A stretch of DNA of 64,000 bases from Lycorma delicatula (lineage: Eukaryota > Arthropoda > Insecta > Hemiptera > Fulgoridae), in NCBI RefSeq assembly GCF_047948215.1, contig NC_134457.1:14668626-14732625 (forward strand), in the 5' to 3' direction. Within the stretch, counting starts at the first letter, position 1. Each line of letters opens with the position of its first letter. Made by a program: the position numbers and the translations under genes. The notes beneath the pieces are model-generated. The model did no database searches. It was not told the DNA's origin and worked only from the letters and a program-made list of their open reading frames with translations. Below, in pieces: positions 24,082-35,640 of the stretch.

Positions 24082-24381
24082 AGTAATGCACCAGGTTGGT
24101 CTAGTGGTGAATGCGTCTTCCTGAATCAGCCGATTTGGAAGTCGAGACTTCCAGCGTTCAAGTCCTAGTAAAAGCAGTCAGTTTTATACTAGATTTGAAT
24201 ACTAGATCATGGATACCGGTGGTTTTGGTGGTTGGGTTTCAAAATTAACTATCTCAGGAATGGTCGAACTGAGACTGTACAAGACTACACCTCATTTATA
24301 CTCATACATATCATCCTCATTCATCCTCTGAAGTTATACCTGAACGGTAATTCCCGGAGGCAAAAGAGGAAAAAGAAAGAA
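24082..24381 (+). repeat. tRNA-derived SINE, tail type 1, with TSD
   Basis: A box TTGGTCTAGTGGTG and B box GCGTTCAAGTCCTAG in a tRNA-like head, then the shared body, ending TCATCCTCTGAAG...GAAAAAGAAAGAAAG. Flanked by AGATACCATG (24072-24081) and AGATACTATG (24382-24391), a one-mismatch target-site duplication inside a LINE relic. Confidence 0.85.
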
Positions 24382-24790
24382 AGATACTATGCGAAAGAAG
24401 AGATTAGGACTCTTTGCACGCATCATGAGTGTGCAATATTCGGGATTTCTGAAACAGCTGGTAAAGTACCATCTCGACTCGAAAAACATCAAGACAGGAT
24501 GCAGAGTATCAGAGAAATAAGAGAGGATCTGAAGGAAATTGGCCTTACACAGACAAGATAAAAATAATTAAAAAAATGAAGAAAAAAAAACACTCGCTTC
24601 ATATTCACAAGAAAGAAACTCAAAACGAACATTTTCAACACCAGAAAGGGCAAGGAGATCGGAACGTATGAAAAATTACTCGGAGGACCGCAAAGTCCGA
24701 ACAGTCCCGTCGATAATAGAATGACCAAAATGATCCTATGCAATCATAAAAGATGAAAAAAAAAGGATATTATTTATCAAATTTTTATCG
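24382..24790 (+). pseudogene. LINE relic, 3' portion
   Basis: Continues the LINE after the SINE. Frames include IREIREDLKEIGLTQTR (frame at 24232-24561) and RTFSTPERARRSERMKNYS, a C-terminal tail typical of this LINE group. Ends in an A-rich tail around 24750-24770. The minus-strand frame at 24489-24743 is a shadow. Confidence 0.65.
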
Positions 24791-24864
24791 ATGACGATGA
24801 CAAAATATTTTTCACAGCTAACAACGTTAAAACTTGAAATATTGCAGAAGAATTACTGATCAAA

Positions 24865-25025
24865 GTTATCTGTTTATTTACATTTACAACAATAGAATGA
24901 TATCCTTTAAAGTTGATACCAATGGATGATAAATCTTTGTAGCTGTGAAAAAAATTACGTCTGACCGGAATTCGAATCGGATATCTTCAGATGCAAGAGA
25001 GAGGTACTATCACTCCACCATAATT
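24865..25025 (-). repeat. tRNA(Glu)-like SINE, reverse
   Basis: Minus strand head TGGTGGAGTGATAGTACCTC, B box GATTCGAATTCCGGTC, body TTTTTTTCACAGCTAC, tail near 24865. Same family as 16555-16735. Confidence 0.66.
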
Positions 25026-25046
25026 ATTATAAAAAGCAATAATTTT

Positions 25047-25914
25047 ACTACCCCGATTAGCGCTATAGCAGAGCTATAGCTTTAAAAGGGAGTATTGTAA
25101 TCGGTCTAATTTGGGCATATGAAGTTTTCATCCGATCTTGATATTTTGACACCTAAGGAACCCAAAAAATCAGGTGAAAATTTTCCGGATGTTAATGTCC
25201 GTATGTACGTGTATTCAGTGTTGGCCTCTAAATCACCTTATATTTACAGAATTGCTGAACGAATTTTCACCAAAATTGATCAGATTACTTCTATATATGA
25301 GGTACAGATACCAATAAATTTTCATATTAAAAGGTCCAGGGAGTGAGGCTATAGAGCAAGGTCACCTTAGCATCACCAGATTTCGCTTAATTAAAAGTCA
25401 TATTTTTCTTAGGAGCATTCGTTAAAAATGAAAAAATAACAATATTTGAAAAAACCTTTGCAAAATTAGACCCCCACCCCAAAAAATGGTGTTGTATTCG
25501 TTTACTATGTTGTGACATCATAGGTGAAGGGTAGAATTAAATAAATGAATGATATTTAATGTGTAAAAAAGTAACGTGATCTGGCTGGATCTCGAACTCG
25601 TTCGTCGATTCACCCGGTACCCGGTACGTTAAGCCTCGCGGCTACACCAGTTCGCCGACCTACAAGCGAAATTTATTCTAAGTTGTGAAATTACTTTAGT
25701 TTAATTAGTACCGAACGTCGCCGTTAGTTCAGCCATAAAAATACGGTCAGCCACAGCGTGAATTAAATACGGTATGCACGCGGCTTTAGTTAGAATCATT
25801 GAATTAAATAAACGAAAAATATTATATTTAAATAAAATGATAAATATTCATACAACTTGCATTAAAGTTGTGAGTGTAAACCGTGCATCAGATAAAAGCT
25901 GCGTGATGGAAGTC
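25047..25914 (+). repeat. Family A repeat, copy 3
   Basis: Full-length by content: AGCGCTATAGCAGAGCTATA, TTTTGACACCTAAGGAACCC, the minus-strand tRNA-like segment (25570-25665, B box visible as TCTCGAACTCG) and the end GCGTGATGGAAGT. The 3' hairpin is deleted. The 75-residue frame at 25119-25346 is not conserved across copies. Confidence 0.75.
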
Positions 25915-27860
25915 TTACAACTGTGTTGTCTGTTTTTTTAAATTTATAATAGCCATAGTTTTGTTATTTAAAAAATATACAATTTTATTTATGTTTTATT
26001 AATGCAAAAATCATCCGATTATCTTCCTACAACTTTTAAAAAATTAAACTATACGTTTTAAAAGTAATTAAATGATAAAAATAAAAGTTTTCATAGATGA
26101 AAAAAATTCAGTAATATTTCTGTTTATTGTATAATAAATGAAAAGGATTTATATATAAACTTTATAAATACGAGTTATTTCTACTTTTATTATCTGCTGT
26201 GCTACTACATTTTAATAACGAGCTTTAAGGTAAGCAAGTAGAATACCTCTCAACAAGTAAATATTACTGAGCTAGACTCGACCGTAATCCAAAAATATTA
26301 CACTATATGTAATCCTTTTCGTGTAAGTTTTCTTTATAACTAGTCGCAAACAGTATCAATTTATCATTCGCATGTACTAATACGAACACTCCTTATATAA
26401 GTTTTTTTATTTTTATTATTATTATTATGTTTTAGGTGAAGAATAATTATTGTCGATTGATTAATTTTCATTGAACAGGTGGTCACCTTCAACACATTAA
26501 TTACTATGATTTTAAACTAGTAGATGAAGATATTAAATTTTGCATAGTAAACTTACTGTCAAAGAAGATTGATCGATCGTTAAAGAATAGCTTTTATTTT
26601 CACGTTAGAAGAACTTTAATCGGTGTTGTAACAAACACGACTGACACTTCAACAACTTTACAATAAGTTTTAAGTATCTCATGTCAAGTGCATTACGTAG
26701 CCTGCAAAAAGTAGGGACATTAGAGAAAAAAAAAGTACTTTGTATTCGAAATTTTATCGCATCACAGATTTTTTTTTCACTTATGCAAATCTGACGCATA
26801 AATTAAACTCTTTTTCTACTTTGTTACATAAAAAGATTTCCTGTTGCACAATTCATTGAATTTTATAGCCAGACGGTGATTTTGTGCTATATTCTTCAAA
26901 CGTCGTCAATACATAAAAGTATAATGTTGTTATAACCTGTACTGTACGAACGAGTGACAGCTTAAAGGGATATTCAGATTTTTTTGTATATAATATTTAA
27001 ATAATATAAAAACCACGTACGTATGGTGTGTGAAGACAACACCAGGAATAGATCGTTTAAATGAAAATTTCAGTTCATAATTTTTACTACAGTCGTGTTT
27101 TAATATAAAAATTTGATCGATAAAAGCGTTCCATTAAATTGAAAACGGGAATAAGAATCTAATAATAATAATTATTATTATTATATATCCCGTAATATCG
27201 CCACATGAATAAAACCACCGAAAAAAAAAAATTAAATTAGTAAATGATTCCTGGAAATTATAAACTATAAGATATATCCGCCGTCACCATCTCTATATTT
27301 CTTTATAGAATCTACCGTACAACTTTACTTAGGTATGCGAACAATTCAGACTGCATGACTAAAATTATATTCGTCCTTTATGAAAATTTTTACCTCTTTT
27401 CGCTTAGAGAACACAAATAAATTCATTAATCCAAAAAGCTTTTAGTGCTTTTATCGATAAAAGCAAAGCACCACGCTTTGCCACTTTGAGATCGAGTCGA
27501 TGTTTCGTAGTAAATTACATAATCCATTCTAAGATAAATTTCGTTACTGTTCTAAATGTGCAATATAGATGTACGTTTTAAATTTACTGTTGGTCTTACT
27601 TTTCCACCATTACGGTTCTTAGTTAAGTGTTCTTGTGGGCATGTTATTCCTTCTGACTGATTAATAATATAATTGTTAATTTGTGAACTAGAAGAAATTA
27701 TAGTATAGCGGTGTACATTTTCAATAGTTCATAAACGCCAGCACTAACTCGCTAACCGTTAAATTATACAAACAAAAGTTATAATTTTTTGATTATTATT
27801 GGGTTTTTTTTGTATTACTTCTCTAAAGTGATGCTTTGCCTTTCTATATTTTTATAACCT
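25915..27860. other. Longest stretch without recognised repeats
   Basis: About 1.9 kb AT-rich, no frame with a motif and no match to the window's repeat families. It may be unique intergenic or intronic DNA, or old decayed repeats. Confidence 0.4.
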
Positions 27861-27864
27861 TTTT

Positions 27865-28740
27865 TCCCGCCTTTCAGGACCAGACCCGCATCTAAGCACA
27901 ACACAGTCCTGGGATATGCTTTCGCGTCTAACCTCTAGAATAGAGCTAAACCAGTTCTAATTATACCGTCCCCAGCCGCCTCGCTCCAGAAGCCGGGACT
28001 CGGTCTTCTCCTTCGCCTGACTCAGGTAGGGGCTCCCCAGTAGGGGGACTCCCACCAGGACTCGGTGTTATAGCGTAGAGGATCAGGAGTTCCATTGCTT
28101 CATCATTGTCGCCCATCCACGCAAAAGCGCGGACGAACGACAGCTTCACAGAGGGCTGTCCATCATCTCCGTGCACCCACACTCGTTTTAAGTATCTTCA
28201 GTAGGTAAGAACGACCTTACTACACAGAGCACTGCTCATACAATGACCGTCGGCACCGCAGGTCACGCATCTCGCCAGTTCCGTGCAGGAGGCCCTGAAA
28301 TGGCCCTCTCCACCTGTTATAATATCGATTGGACCTATCAGGCTCTTCCAAACACGCCCCTCCCCCTGCCGGGACCAGGCTCTCAGCACCGGAAGCAGGT
28401 CTCCTCTCCCCTTCTTGCCACCACCCTACTACACGAGTGTCAGCCGAATAATATTCTCTCTTTCTGGACAGCCGGCTAGCCTGCTGTTGTAGGAGCACCA
28501 CCATGGCATTCTGCGTGCTCCCATACGCTGGTCGAAGAGACGAAACACGCAGTTTTACCTCCGTCCCCAACTTCTAGTTTATTGCAAGAGCTATCTATTC
28601 CTTTGTTGTCTGCAGATCGAGATCATTCACACGGACCGGGACGAACCTCCGCTTCCTGGTCCTGTTCACCACCACAAGTCCTGATATGCCATCACCGCCT
28701 TATTTTTGAGGTTAGCTTTTATAACCTTTGAAAAAATTTT
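27865..28740 (-). pseudogene. LINE ORF1 (zinc-knuckle) and tail fragment
   Basis: GC-rich island. The minus strand has GHFRASCTELARCVTCGADG (frame 28198-28389), a gag-like ORF1 zinc-knuckle region (C..C....H pattern) that binds LINE RNA. An overlapping frame (28220-28570) covers upstream ORF1. Frame changes between 28198 and 27961 show decay. The low-coordinate end carries the hairpin TTTCAGGAC/GTCCTGGGA (27872-27914), also found in LINE tails at 53365 and 58280. Mosaic of one LINE is likely; its ORF2 is absent here. Confidence 0.6.
27872..27914 (-). other. LINE tail hairpin, copy 1
   Basis: Nine-base arms (two wobble pairs) with a 25-base loop containing GCATCTAAGCA. See the homologous hairpins at 53365-53412 and 58280-58325. 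Confidence 0.6.
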
Positions 28741-28744
28741 ATTT

Positions 28745-30045
28745 AAATTTCATTAAAGATTTTTTTAACACCCGTGTGAAAAATTTGGTATTGTTGGAAT
28801 CGTCAATGCAACTTCAATTCGACTATAACAATCTGAAAAGGAAATAAAATGATGGTGACGTGTGATTGACGTAAATTTGAAAGCGTTTTATAAAATAAAA
28901 ACCCTGTCGCAGAAAGTACCTCAGAAGGAGCGGATTTCCGGTTTCAGTAACCTTGTAAACGTACTCAAAATTTCAGTTTTTTGCCTCTAACTCAGACTCA
29001 TGAGAAACGATTCGCTTGAAAAACAAATATGTCTCTTTTCCGAATAGGTTTATATTACCTCACTAAGCTTCGTCAAAATCGGTTAAGATTTGTGTTCGAT
29101 AGAGCGGCCAAAAATATTTATACATATAAACATATGTACCGGTAAACGTATCAACATGACTGTTCGCAATAGCGATTTCCAAATTCTTTAGAAATCCGTC
29201 ACTGCTTCGCTATTGCTATATATATATATATATAGAGAGAGAGATTAAATGAACACAATTGAATGTTTGATAAAACATTAACAAAATGAACATTACGGAA
29301 CTTCACAAAATTTAACCTTTCTCTTTTTCCCTTTTCCCCTTTCTCTCTTCTCCCCTTTTCCCTTCCCCATTTTCCTTTACAATTTTCATTTTTACCATAT
29401 CCACTTTCCTTTTCCCCATTTCCTCTTTCTCTTTCACGCATTCCCCTTTTCTTCCCCTTTCTCCTTCCGTTGTTTCCCTTTCCACCTTCCTCTTTACCTA
29501 TATTCCCTTTCTTTTTTCTCCTTTCCCTGTTTTCCCTTTATTTTATTTTTTCCATTTTCTCCTTCTTCCCTTCTGACTTTTCGATTTTTCCCGTGCTTAA
29601 ATCGGTGCAGTAGTTTTTAGTCTATAGTGGACACTCATAGAATAGCGTGTGATGTTTTCACGTCCAACAGATAGCGCTATTTTAAAAAAAGCATGTTTTA
29701 CCTGTCACAGGTGTGACATTTTAGGTATATAAATAGTAAGTATATAAAAACACGCGCGTATTGGGATGCAACGTTGTGTCAAAAGCTTTCAGAGCAATCG
29801 ATGAAGAACTTTCGGAGATTTAAGATTTTGAACAAACGAACATTTACATTTTTATTTATATAGATATATATTTCGCATATATATGCGATATATCGATACA
29901 TAATAATATACCGAGTATATACCTGACCACTATGAGACGTAGCTAACAAATCGTGATTTTCCGCTTTTGATCGGCACATTCCGGTGCTAAGGTAAGAGGG
30001 ACGCACACACAGACACACATACAAATGCCCTTTAGTAGGGTAGGA
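28745..30045 (-). mobile_element. Helitron-like element, copy 4 (5' end; far end unclear)
   Basis: Minus-strand 5' end TCCTACCCTACTAAAGGGCA at 30045, preceded by A, matching the starts of the other copies. It shares GTGTGTCTGTGTGTGCGTCC and the GATATATCGATACATAAT region, then becomes a longer variant with no counterpart here. No 3' hairpin/CTRR end was found before about 28745, so that boundary is a guess; the true element may end earlier, for example near 29590. Confidence 0.45.
29300..29590 (+). repeat. Polypyrimidine tract
   Basis: About 290 bases, overwhelmingly C and T on + (CCCTTTTCCCC-like runs). The 80-residue minus-strand frame at 29199-29441 is Lys/Arg/Glu-rich translated low complexity, not a gene. 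Confidence 0.8.
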
Positions 30046-31270
30046 TTATTATTATTATTATTAAAAATAAATTATGTTATTGTGTATGAAAATAATACAA
30101 AAATAAAAACAAAATAAATAAAGGTTTTGATAGAAATTTGATGTGAGAGGGTATTTTAGCTGATGATTGGATACAGCATAACATGTTACAGAACTTAAAT
30201 GATGTAATTATTAGTTAGCATTCGTTCATTATTAATTCACCTTTCACCTTTTTCGTAAAATTACTTTTCTTAATTCCAACTTATAAAAACTCCTAGTTAA
30301 AAGTATTTTCGAGGCAAAAATCATAACTAATTTTATAAAATTTATATTTTTTAATTACAAAATTATGTTAAATTATATCCCCTGAAGTAAAAAATAATTA
30401 AATCATTGGTGAAAGAAACCCAGTAAAAATGATTAGATAATATTTTTAGACGTATAATATTTGTAAATGATTGTTGTAATAACAGTTTCAAAATTTATGG
30501 ACTATACTTTTTAGGATAACATCTTATGAAAATATATCTTGAGGGAAAATTAAATTCTCCTTTTTTGTAGGCAAAAAATTATAAATATATAATATTACAT
30601 GTACTATATTAAAAAAACAGTTTAAAAGGTATCAAATACCTTACAACGTTATCATTTGGCAAGTAAAATGAATAATAGATTAAAGAATTAATGAAATTAA
30701 AACAATAAATGTCTATCAAAATAAAGTAATCGAATACGATATAAATGTTTAACTATAAAACAAAAATATTCAAACAAGCGACAGCAGTAGTAAAATAACG
30801 GCAAATAAAATGATTCTATACTTCTAAAAGTTAATCAACTGATTACAATTAAATTTAATTAAAAGAATTTTTTAAACGAATTCAAAAAATAAATTAATCT
30901 CGGAAAATCTTGTTCTCCAAGAAAACTGACAAATGATTGAAACTTCACAATAGAGATAGAAATAAACGGATAAAAATTCGATATTGTTTAACATTTTCGC
31001 ATAATTTAATTTGTTTTTTTTTTTTAATACATCGCAAGTTTAGGGGAATATTGCTTATGTTTATAGTAGTCAATTTACTCGTAATATTACGATCGGTATG
31101 CCAATATTAAATATCTCTGATTCAGCAATAAAAGTTAATTGCTGAGTCTGGCAAATATATATATAAACGATACAAGAACATGAGTCATCAACCATTTTAA
31201 TGTGTTTATTAATAAAATCCTGATTAGTCATGGGTAAGTATTAATAAACGACTTGATCCTGCAAATTATA
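30046..31270. other. AT-rich interval
   Basis: No gene or recognised repeat. Confidence 0.45.
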
Positions 31271-31278
31271 TATATATA

Positions 31279-31420
<142 letters not shown>

Positions 31421-31689
31421 TATCTATTTTCTGGCGTATAAACGTGTCGTTGCTCGAGCTCATATTTAATCAAAGGCCAACCATTTCCTTTTTTACAAAA
31501 TTGTCACTAATTTTCTAAAACAACCGAATTCCTTTTGTATTCTTTCAGTGATAATTTTTTTTTTTTACATTGATTGTCTTCCAAATCCCCTTCTAGCTAC
31601 TCACAATGGATAGAAATCAGTTATCCAGTGTGAGAAAGGATACCTTTGGGACAATAGAACAGTTTGATACTCTAGCAAATTGTCCAAAT

Positions 31690-32230
31690 TAAAGAAAAAT
31701 GATTAACAAACGCCTTTGACAGAGTTAGATGGGATAAATTATTGCTAATTTTAGAAAAGAATGGAGTTTACTGAAAAGAGAGGGGCCTAATAAAAGACCT
31801 GTTCTTTAACCAGAGAATAGAAGTGAGTGTAGGAGATGAAATTACAGGAAGAATAGGAATTAGAAGTGAAGTGAGGCAGGGATGCTGCATGTCACAAACA
31901 CTGTTTACTATATATCTGGAAGTAATAATTAAATGCTGTCTGAATGGGAAAAGAGTATAAATACCGAGGGAAGAAGAATAGAATGCATACGTTTTGCCGA
32001 CGACATGGCGGTACTGGCAGAAGTAAAATAAATGAGATGCTTGATGACTCAGATGAAGCATGCAATCGTCAGTGTATGAGGATCGAAAAAAAGGACAAAA
32101 TGTGTGGTATTAGGAGGGAAAGAGGACAGGATTGAAACAAAAATAGGAAATGAAGTTTTAGAGCGAGTGAAAAAATTTCAGTACTTACGGAGCTTTGCAG
32201 TGACGACTCGCGTATAAGCACTGTGGAACT
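31690..32230 (+). pseudogene. LINE reverse transcriptase relic, 5' portion
   Basis: + frames: AFDRVRWDKLLLILEKNGVY (motif A region), SEVRQGCCMSQTLFTIYLE (motif B) and, after a frameshift, CIRFADDMAVLAE (motif C, both Asp present). FQYL.S then SDDSRISTVEL follows before the sequence breaks at about 32230. The reading resumes at 33421 with IRISRRKQAFNKKARLL. Many stops. An RTE-like clade is plausible. Confidence 0.72.
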
Positions 32231-32448
32231 GCAACACCCCCTACTTCCAGTTGATATTATCGAAGACATTTAATGTAAAGAGTCCTTTTTCTTTTAATTC
32301 TTTCTTTATACTTGTACAATATATAATATAACTTAATATACAATATAACTTAATGTCAGTAGCCATATCCCAGTTTATGAAAAAGATACAAAACTCTTTG
32401 TATGGAACTGTGCGCTTAACAGTTCCAGCCGCGTGGTGTTTGGCAGTT

Positions 32449-32462
32449 GTGCGCATGCGCAC
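32449..32462. promoter_or_regulatory. Palindromic NRF1/Ewg-like site
   Basis: GTGCGCATGCGCAC is a perfect 14-base palindrome containing the TGCGCATGCGCA consensus of the NRF1 (insect Erect wing) family. It lies in a locally CG-rich stretch. Site function is inferred from motif only. Confidence 0.45.
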
Positions 32463-32834
32463 ATAGAAAGCTGCACACGACGCTGCGAGGAAGAGAGAGC
32501 ACTGTTGCTCCCGCAGTGCCGGTACGGTGTGCTGGTGGAAGGTAGTTTTTTTTACTCCGCGTGCGTATCGAACGTTCCTTGTTCGTTCCCTTTTCTGGTT
32601 TAGTCGGTGGAAGGAATATGAAAGTGATTTAGTTATTTTTTTAGTAGTGATCAGAAGATGGCGGAAAGGCTCTTTGATTACTAAATCTGTCCAAAAACAC
32701 GCTAAGGGCGAAAGAGAAAGTAATTAGTAAAAACTAATTATGTATTTGTTTTTGTGTACACAGAAATTTAAATTAAGCATCGCTGGTCTATAGTGTTTTT
32801 AAGCGGACATTTTATTAAGTTATTATCTAAGAAT

Positions 32835-33137
32835 ACTTCATCTTCTTTTTCCTGTTTAGCCTCCGGTAACTACCGTTTAGATAATTCTTCAGAGGATGAA
32901 TGAGGATGATATGTATGAGTGTAAATGAAGTGTTAGTCTTGTACATTCTCAGTTCGACCGTTCCTGAGATGTGTGGTTAATTGAAACCCGACCACCAAAG
33001 AACACCGGTATCCACGATCTAGTATTCAAATCCGTGTAAAAATATCTGGCTTTACTAGGACTTGAACGCTGGAACTCTCGACTTCCAAATCAGCTGATTT
33101 GGGAAGACGCGTTAACCACTAGACCAACCCGGTTGGT
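32835..33137 (-). repeat. tRNA-derived SINE, tail type 1, reverse, with TSD
   Basis: Minus-strand head GGTTGGTCTAGTGGTTAACG with B box CGTTCAAGTCCTAG. Flanked by TTATCTAAGAAT on both sides (32823-32834 and 33138-33149), a perfect 12-base target-site duplication. Confidence 0.87.
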
Positions 33138-33318
33138 TTATCTAAGAATTCCAAAAAAAATATTATCTGTATTGACATTTTATTATTTAATCGGTTAAAC
33201 CGTTAAGTGTTCCATATTCTTGATGTGATAAAATGTAGAATTAGATTATTATCCTGCTTCCAGCTATTCTATTTGATTCACTTTTTTCGGTTCTTTTATT
33301 TTACAGAAAACTTTAACC

Positions 33319-33408
33319 ATGGCCTTGAAAAGACCCAGAAAAAATTTTCTGGAGCAGATCCCCACCAACTTTAGCTACGAACCGTCACTGGAGCTTTGTA
33401 ACCGATAA
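33319..33408 (+). CDS. Possible exon fragment, unknown protein
   Basis: A 29-residue frame starting at an ACCATGG-context ATG, 12 bases after a splice-acceptor-like AG. In the copy at 16866-17165 the ATG is AAG and the frame is broken, so at least one copy is dead. It could be a captured host exon carried by a repeat. The function is unknown, and it may be a chance frame. Confidence 0.25.
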   Translation: MALKRPRKNFLEQIPTNFSYEPSLELCNR

Positions 33409-33420
33409 CCTGACTTACAC

Positions 33421-33985
33421 AGTACAAATTACAATAAGAATATCAAGACGTAAGCAGGCATTTAATAAGAAGGCAAGACTGCTCCGTGGAAAGATAAACT
33501 TAGCATTAAGAAGAGACTAATGAAATGTTTTATTTGGAGATGCTCTATGAAGCTGAAACGTTGATTATGAGAAAAGCAAACAGAAAACGTATTGGTACTT
33601 TTGACTTTTGTAATGCGGGTTTGGCGCAGAATGATAAATGTCAGGTGGTAAGACCATGCGATTGAATATAGGAATATATTATCAATATATCAATATATAG
33701 TATATTCAATGCGATTGAATATAGGAAAAGGAACTGGCTAGGACATTGCATGAACAGAAGGTGTTTATATTCAATGCGATTGAATATAGGAAAAGGAACT
33801 GGCTAGGACATTGCATGAACAGAAGGTGTTTATTACTGGATGCGATAAAAGGCTTGGTGAATTGAAGGAAAGGAAGAGATTTCAAATGATGGATGAGATT
33901 ATAAAAAAGGGAAAATATGCTGAAACAAAGAGGTTAATAAAGGATAGAACAAGATGAAAAGCAGCAGTCGTGACAGGACCTGCCC
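33421..33985 (+). pseudogene. LINE relic, 3' portion with 65 bp duplication
   Basis: Resumes the frame of 31690-32230: IRISRRKQAFNKKARLLRGK, later KRNWLGHCMNRRCLLLDAIK, ending ERKRFQMMDEIIKKGKYAET and a GAATGAATGAAAA tail. A 65-base unit is tandemly duplicated (33704-33768, 33769-33833), adding to the frame damage. An AT-palindromic insertion (about 33670-33703) precedes it. Confidence 0.72.
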
Positions 33986-33989
33986 TAAT

Positions 33990-35390
33990 GGCAGAACACT
34001 ATGAATGAATGAAAAGTCATAAATAAATCATTACGTGGAAATAAAATCAAATCTAATGGAGCGATTTATCATTTCCGGTAAACAGAATATTATTTACAGA
34101 TAGAAAAATTCTACATAATCTCTTTTTCAAAACAGCTAAATCACAGAAAGGATCGACCATGTCATACTCATTATTATTAGATACTCTGATATATCTGGCA
34201 ACATGGACCGCTCACCTACAATTATAAAATTGTACTAATTATAATCTCTAAGGTGCTTTATAGTCTCTATAGGTGCTTTCAGGCCAATATACATTGGAAC
34301 GATTCTTTAACCTCTCAATATCTTTTGATAAAAAACAATATTATAAAATATTCATGTTTTTTTTAAGTTTAAAATTTTAAGTCATTATTGACGATCTCAT
34401 AATTTTTATTTACTAGTTGATTGGGGAATTTTTTCTCCATTGCGGAATAAACGCAAATTTATTACTAGGATGAAGAAATAGTAATAACAATAATAAAAAA
34501 CTGCAGGAAAAGATTTATTTAAAAACTAGAACTGTAAAAAGAAAGGGTTGGAGACAAAACATTTCAACTATTTTCTTCTACGTTGATGATATTTCATATA
34601 TTTTTTGTTGAAAGTAACAATGAATTAGAGATAGTAATGAATAGTGGTATGTAGGTCATATGATGTTGAGAAAAATTAAATTTCTTAGTAAATAAGAAAA
34701 ATACAACAAAAAACGGGGTTTTCTTCATATTCTTTCTTTTTGATTCATAAATCGTAGGAGAAAGGAACAAAATAACGGGATAATTATTAAAAGAGAACGT
34801 AGTATATCAAAAGTTGGGAATTTCGTTTTTTATGAAAGAAAATTAAAAATAATGGATTAAAAATAATAAAATCATAAACAACAAACTGGTACGAACAAGG
34901 AGAACTATTCTAAATAAAATAATCGATCAATTTAAAACGTAATTTTCAAAAATTAAACTTTTTTACTTGCTTAAATTAAATATACACACATGCTTACAGT
35001 AATAATATAACAGAACGAAATTAAAGAGCACAGTTTTTTGTGCTATTCAATTTCTATTTTAAATATTTATTCATCCGGATAGTATAAAAAAAATCGTGTA
35101 ATGTATATACATTAGAATTCGTAATTTTAGACTTAAGAATAATTAGCTACGATTAACTATTCCACGCTTTACAACCACATCTCATATCGTTTCTCATTTA
35201 TTTATTAGATGTACACTTTTCAGATGAAAATATTACCGTATACTGTACAAGTATTATTAAAGTTTCCTTCTTGTACTTTTATGATAAAATCTATAAATAA
35301 ATTTATATTCAATCAAATATAATTTATTTTAAAGTGACGTAACCCTCCGATTAAGTTACTTTACGAATTATAAATTATAAAATCATCTCA
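33990..35390. other. AT-rich interval
   Basis: No gene or recognised repeat. Confidence 0.45.
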
Positions 35391-35394
35391 ACGT

Positions 35395-35640
35395 AAAGGT
35401 GGGAAAAACAAGAAAAGACCAAGTCCCGGCTGAGGGGTGGGGGCCCGGGACCAGCATAGCTGGGCCTGGATCCACCTCCCCAACGGTTTGTGGCAGGCAC
35501 GAAGAGATATAAAAGATCCGGAACCGGTAGGCCGACCTGCCATGCCGGACATACAGCCGGTAGGTGAGGAGGCCCAATTAGAGTCGCAAAGACACTGCCC
35601 TGGATCGAGTATTACTTGATTGCAGAACTCCGACTTACCG
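35395..35640 (+). mobile_element. GC-rich LINE 3' fragment
   Basis: Sharp GC island. AGCATAGCTGGGCCTGG (35453-35469) is also on the minus strand in the LINE tail at 53440-53465. Shadow frames on both strands are not genes. Confidence 0.5.

Larger units (their letters stand above)
32797..33408 (+). repeat. Exon-like duplicated segment, copy 2 (SINE-interrupted)
   Basis: Homologous to 16866-17165 with a SINE inserted at 32835-33137. It ends in TTCTTTTATTTTACAG (33291-33306), then AAAACTTTAACCATGG and an ATG-initiated 29-codon frame to TAA (33319-33408): MALKRPRKNFLEQIPTNFSY, then EPSLELCNR. The pyrimidine tract, AG and ACCATGG context look like a 3' splice site before a first coding exon. I do not recognise the peptide. 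Confidence 0.55.
32231..33420 (+). mobile_element. 1.2 kb insert inside the LINE relic
   Basis: Bounded by the two halves of one LINE reading frame. It contains a short inverted repeat GGAACTGT/ACAGTTCC (32404-32426), the GC palindrome at 32449, a CG-rich stretch to about 32560, the exon-like segment (32797-33408) and a reverse SINE. I see no convincing terminal inverted repeat or target duplication, so its class is unknown. Confidence 0.5.

Noticed and set aside
29199..29441. 80-residue Lys/Glu/Arg-rich frame
   Set aside because: Antisense of the polypyrimidine tract.
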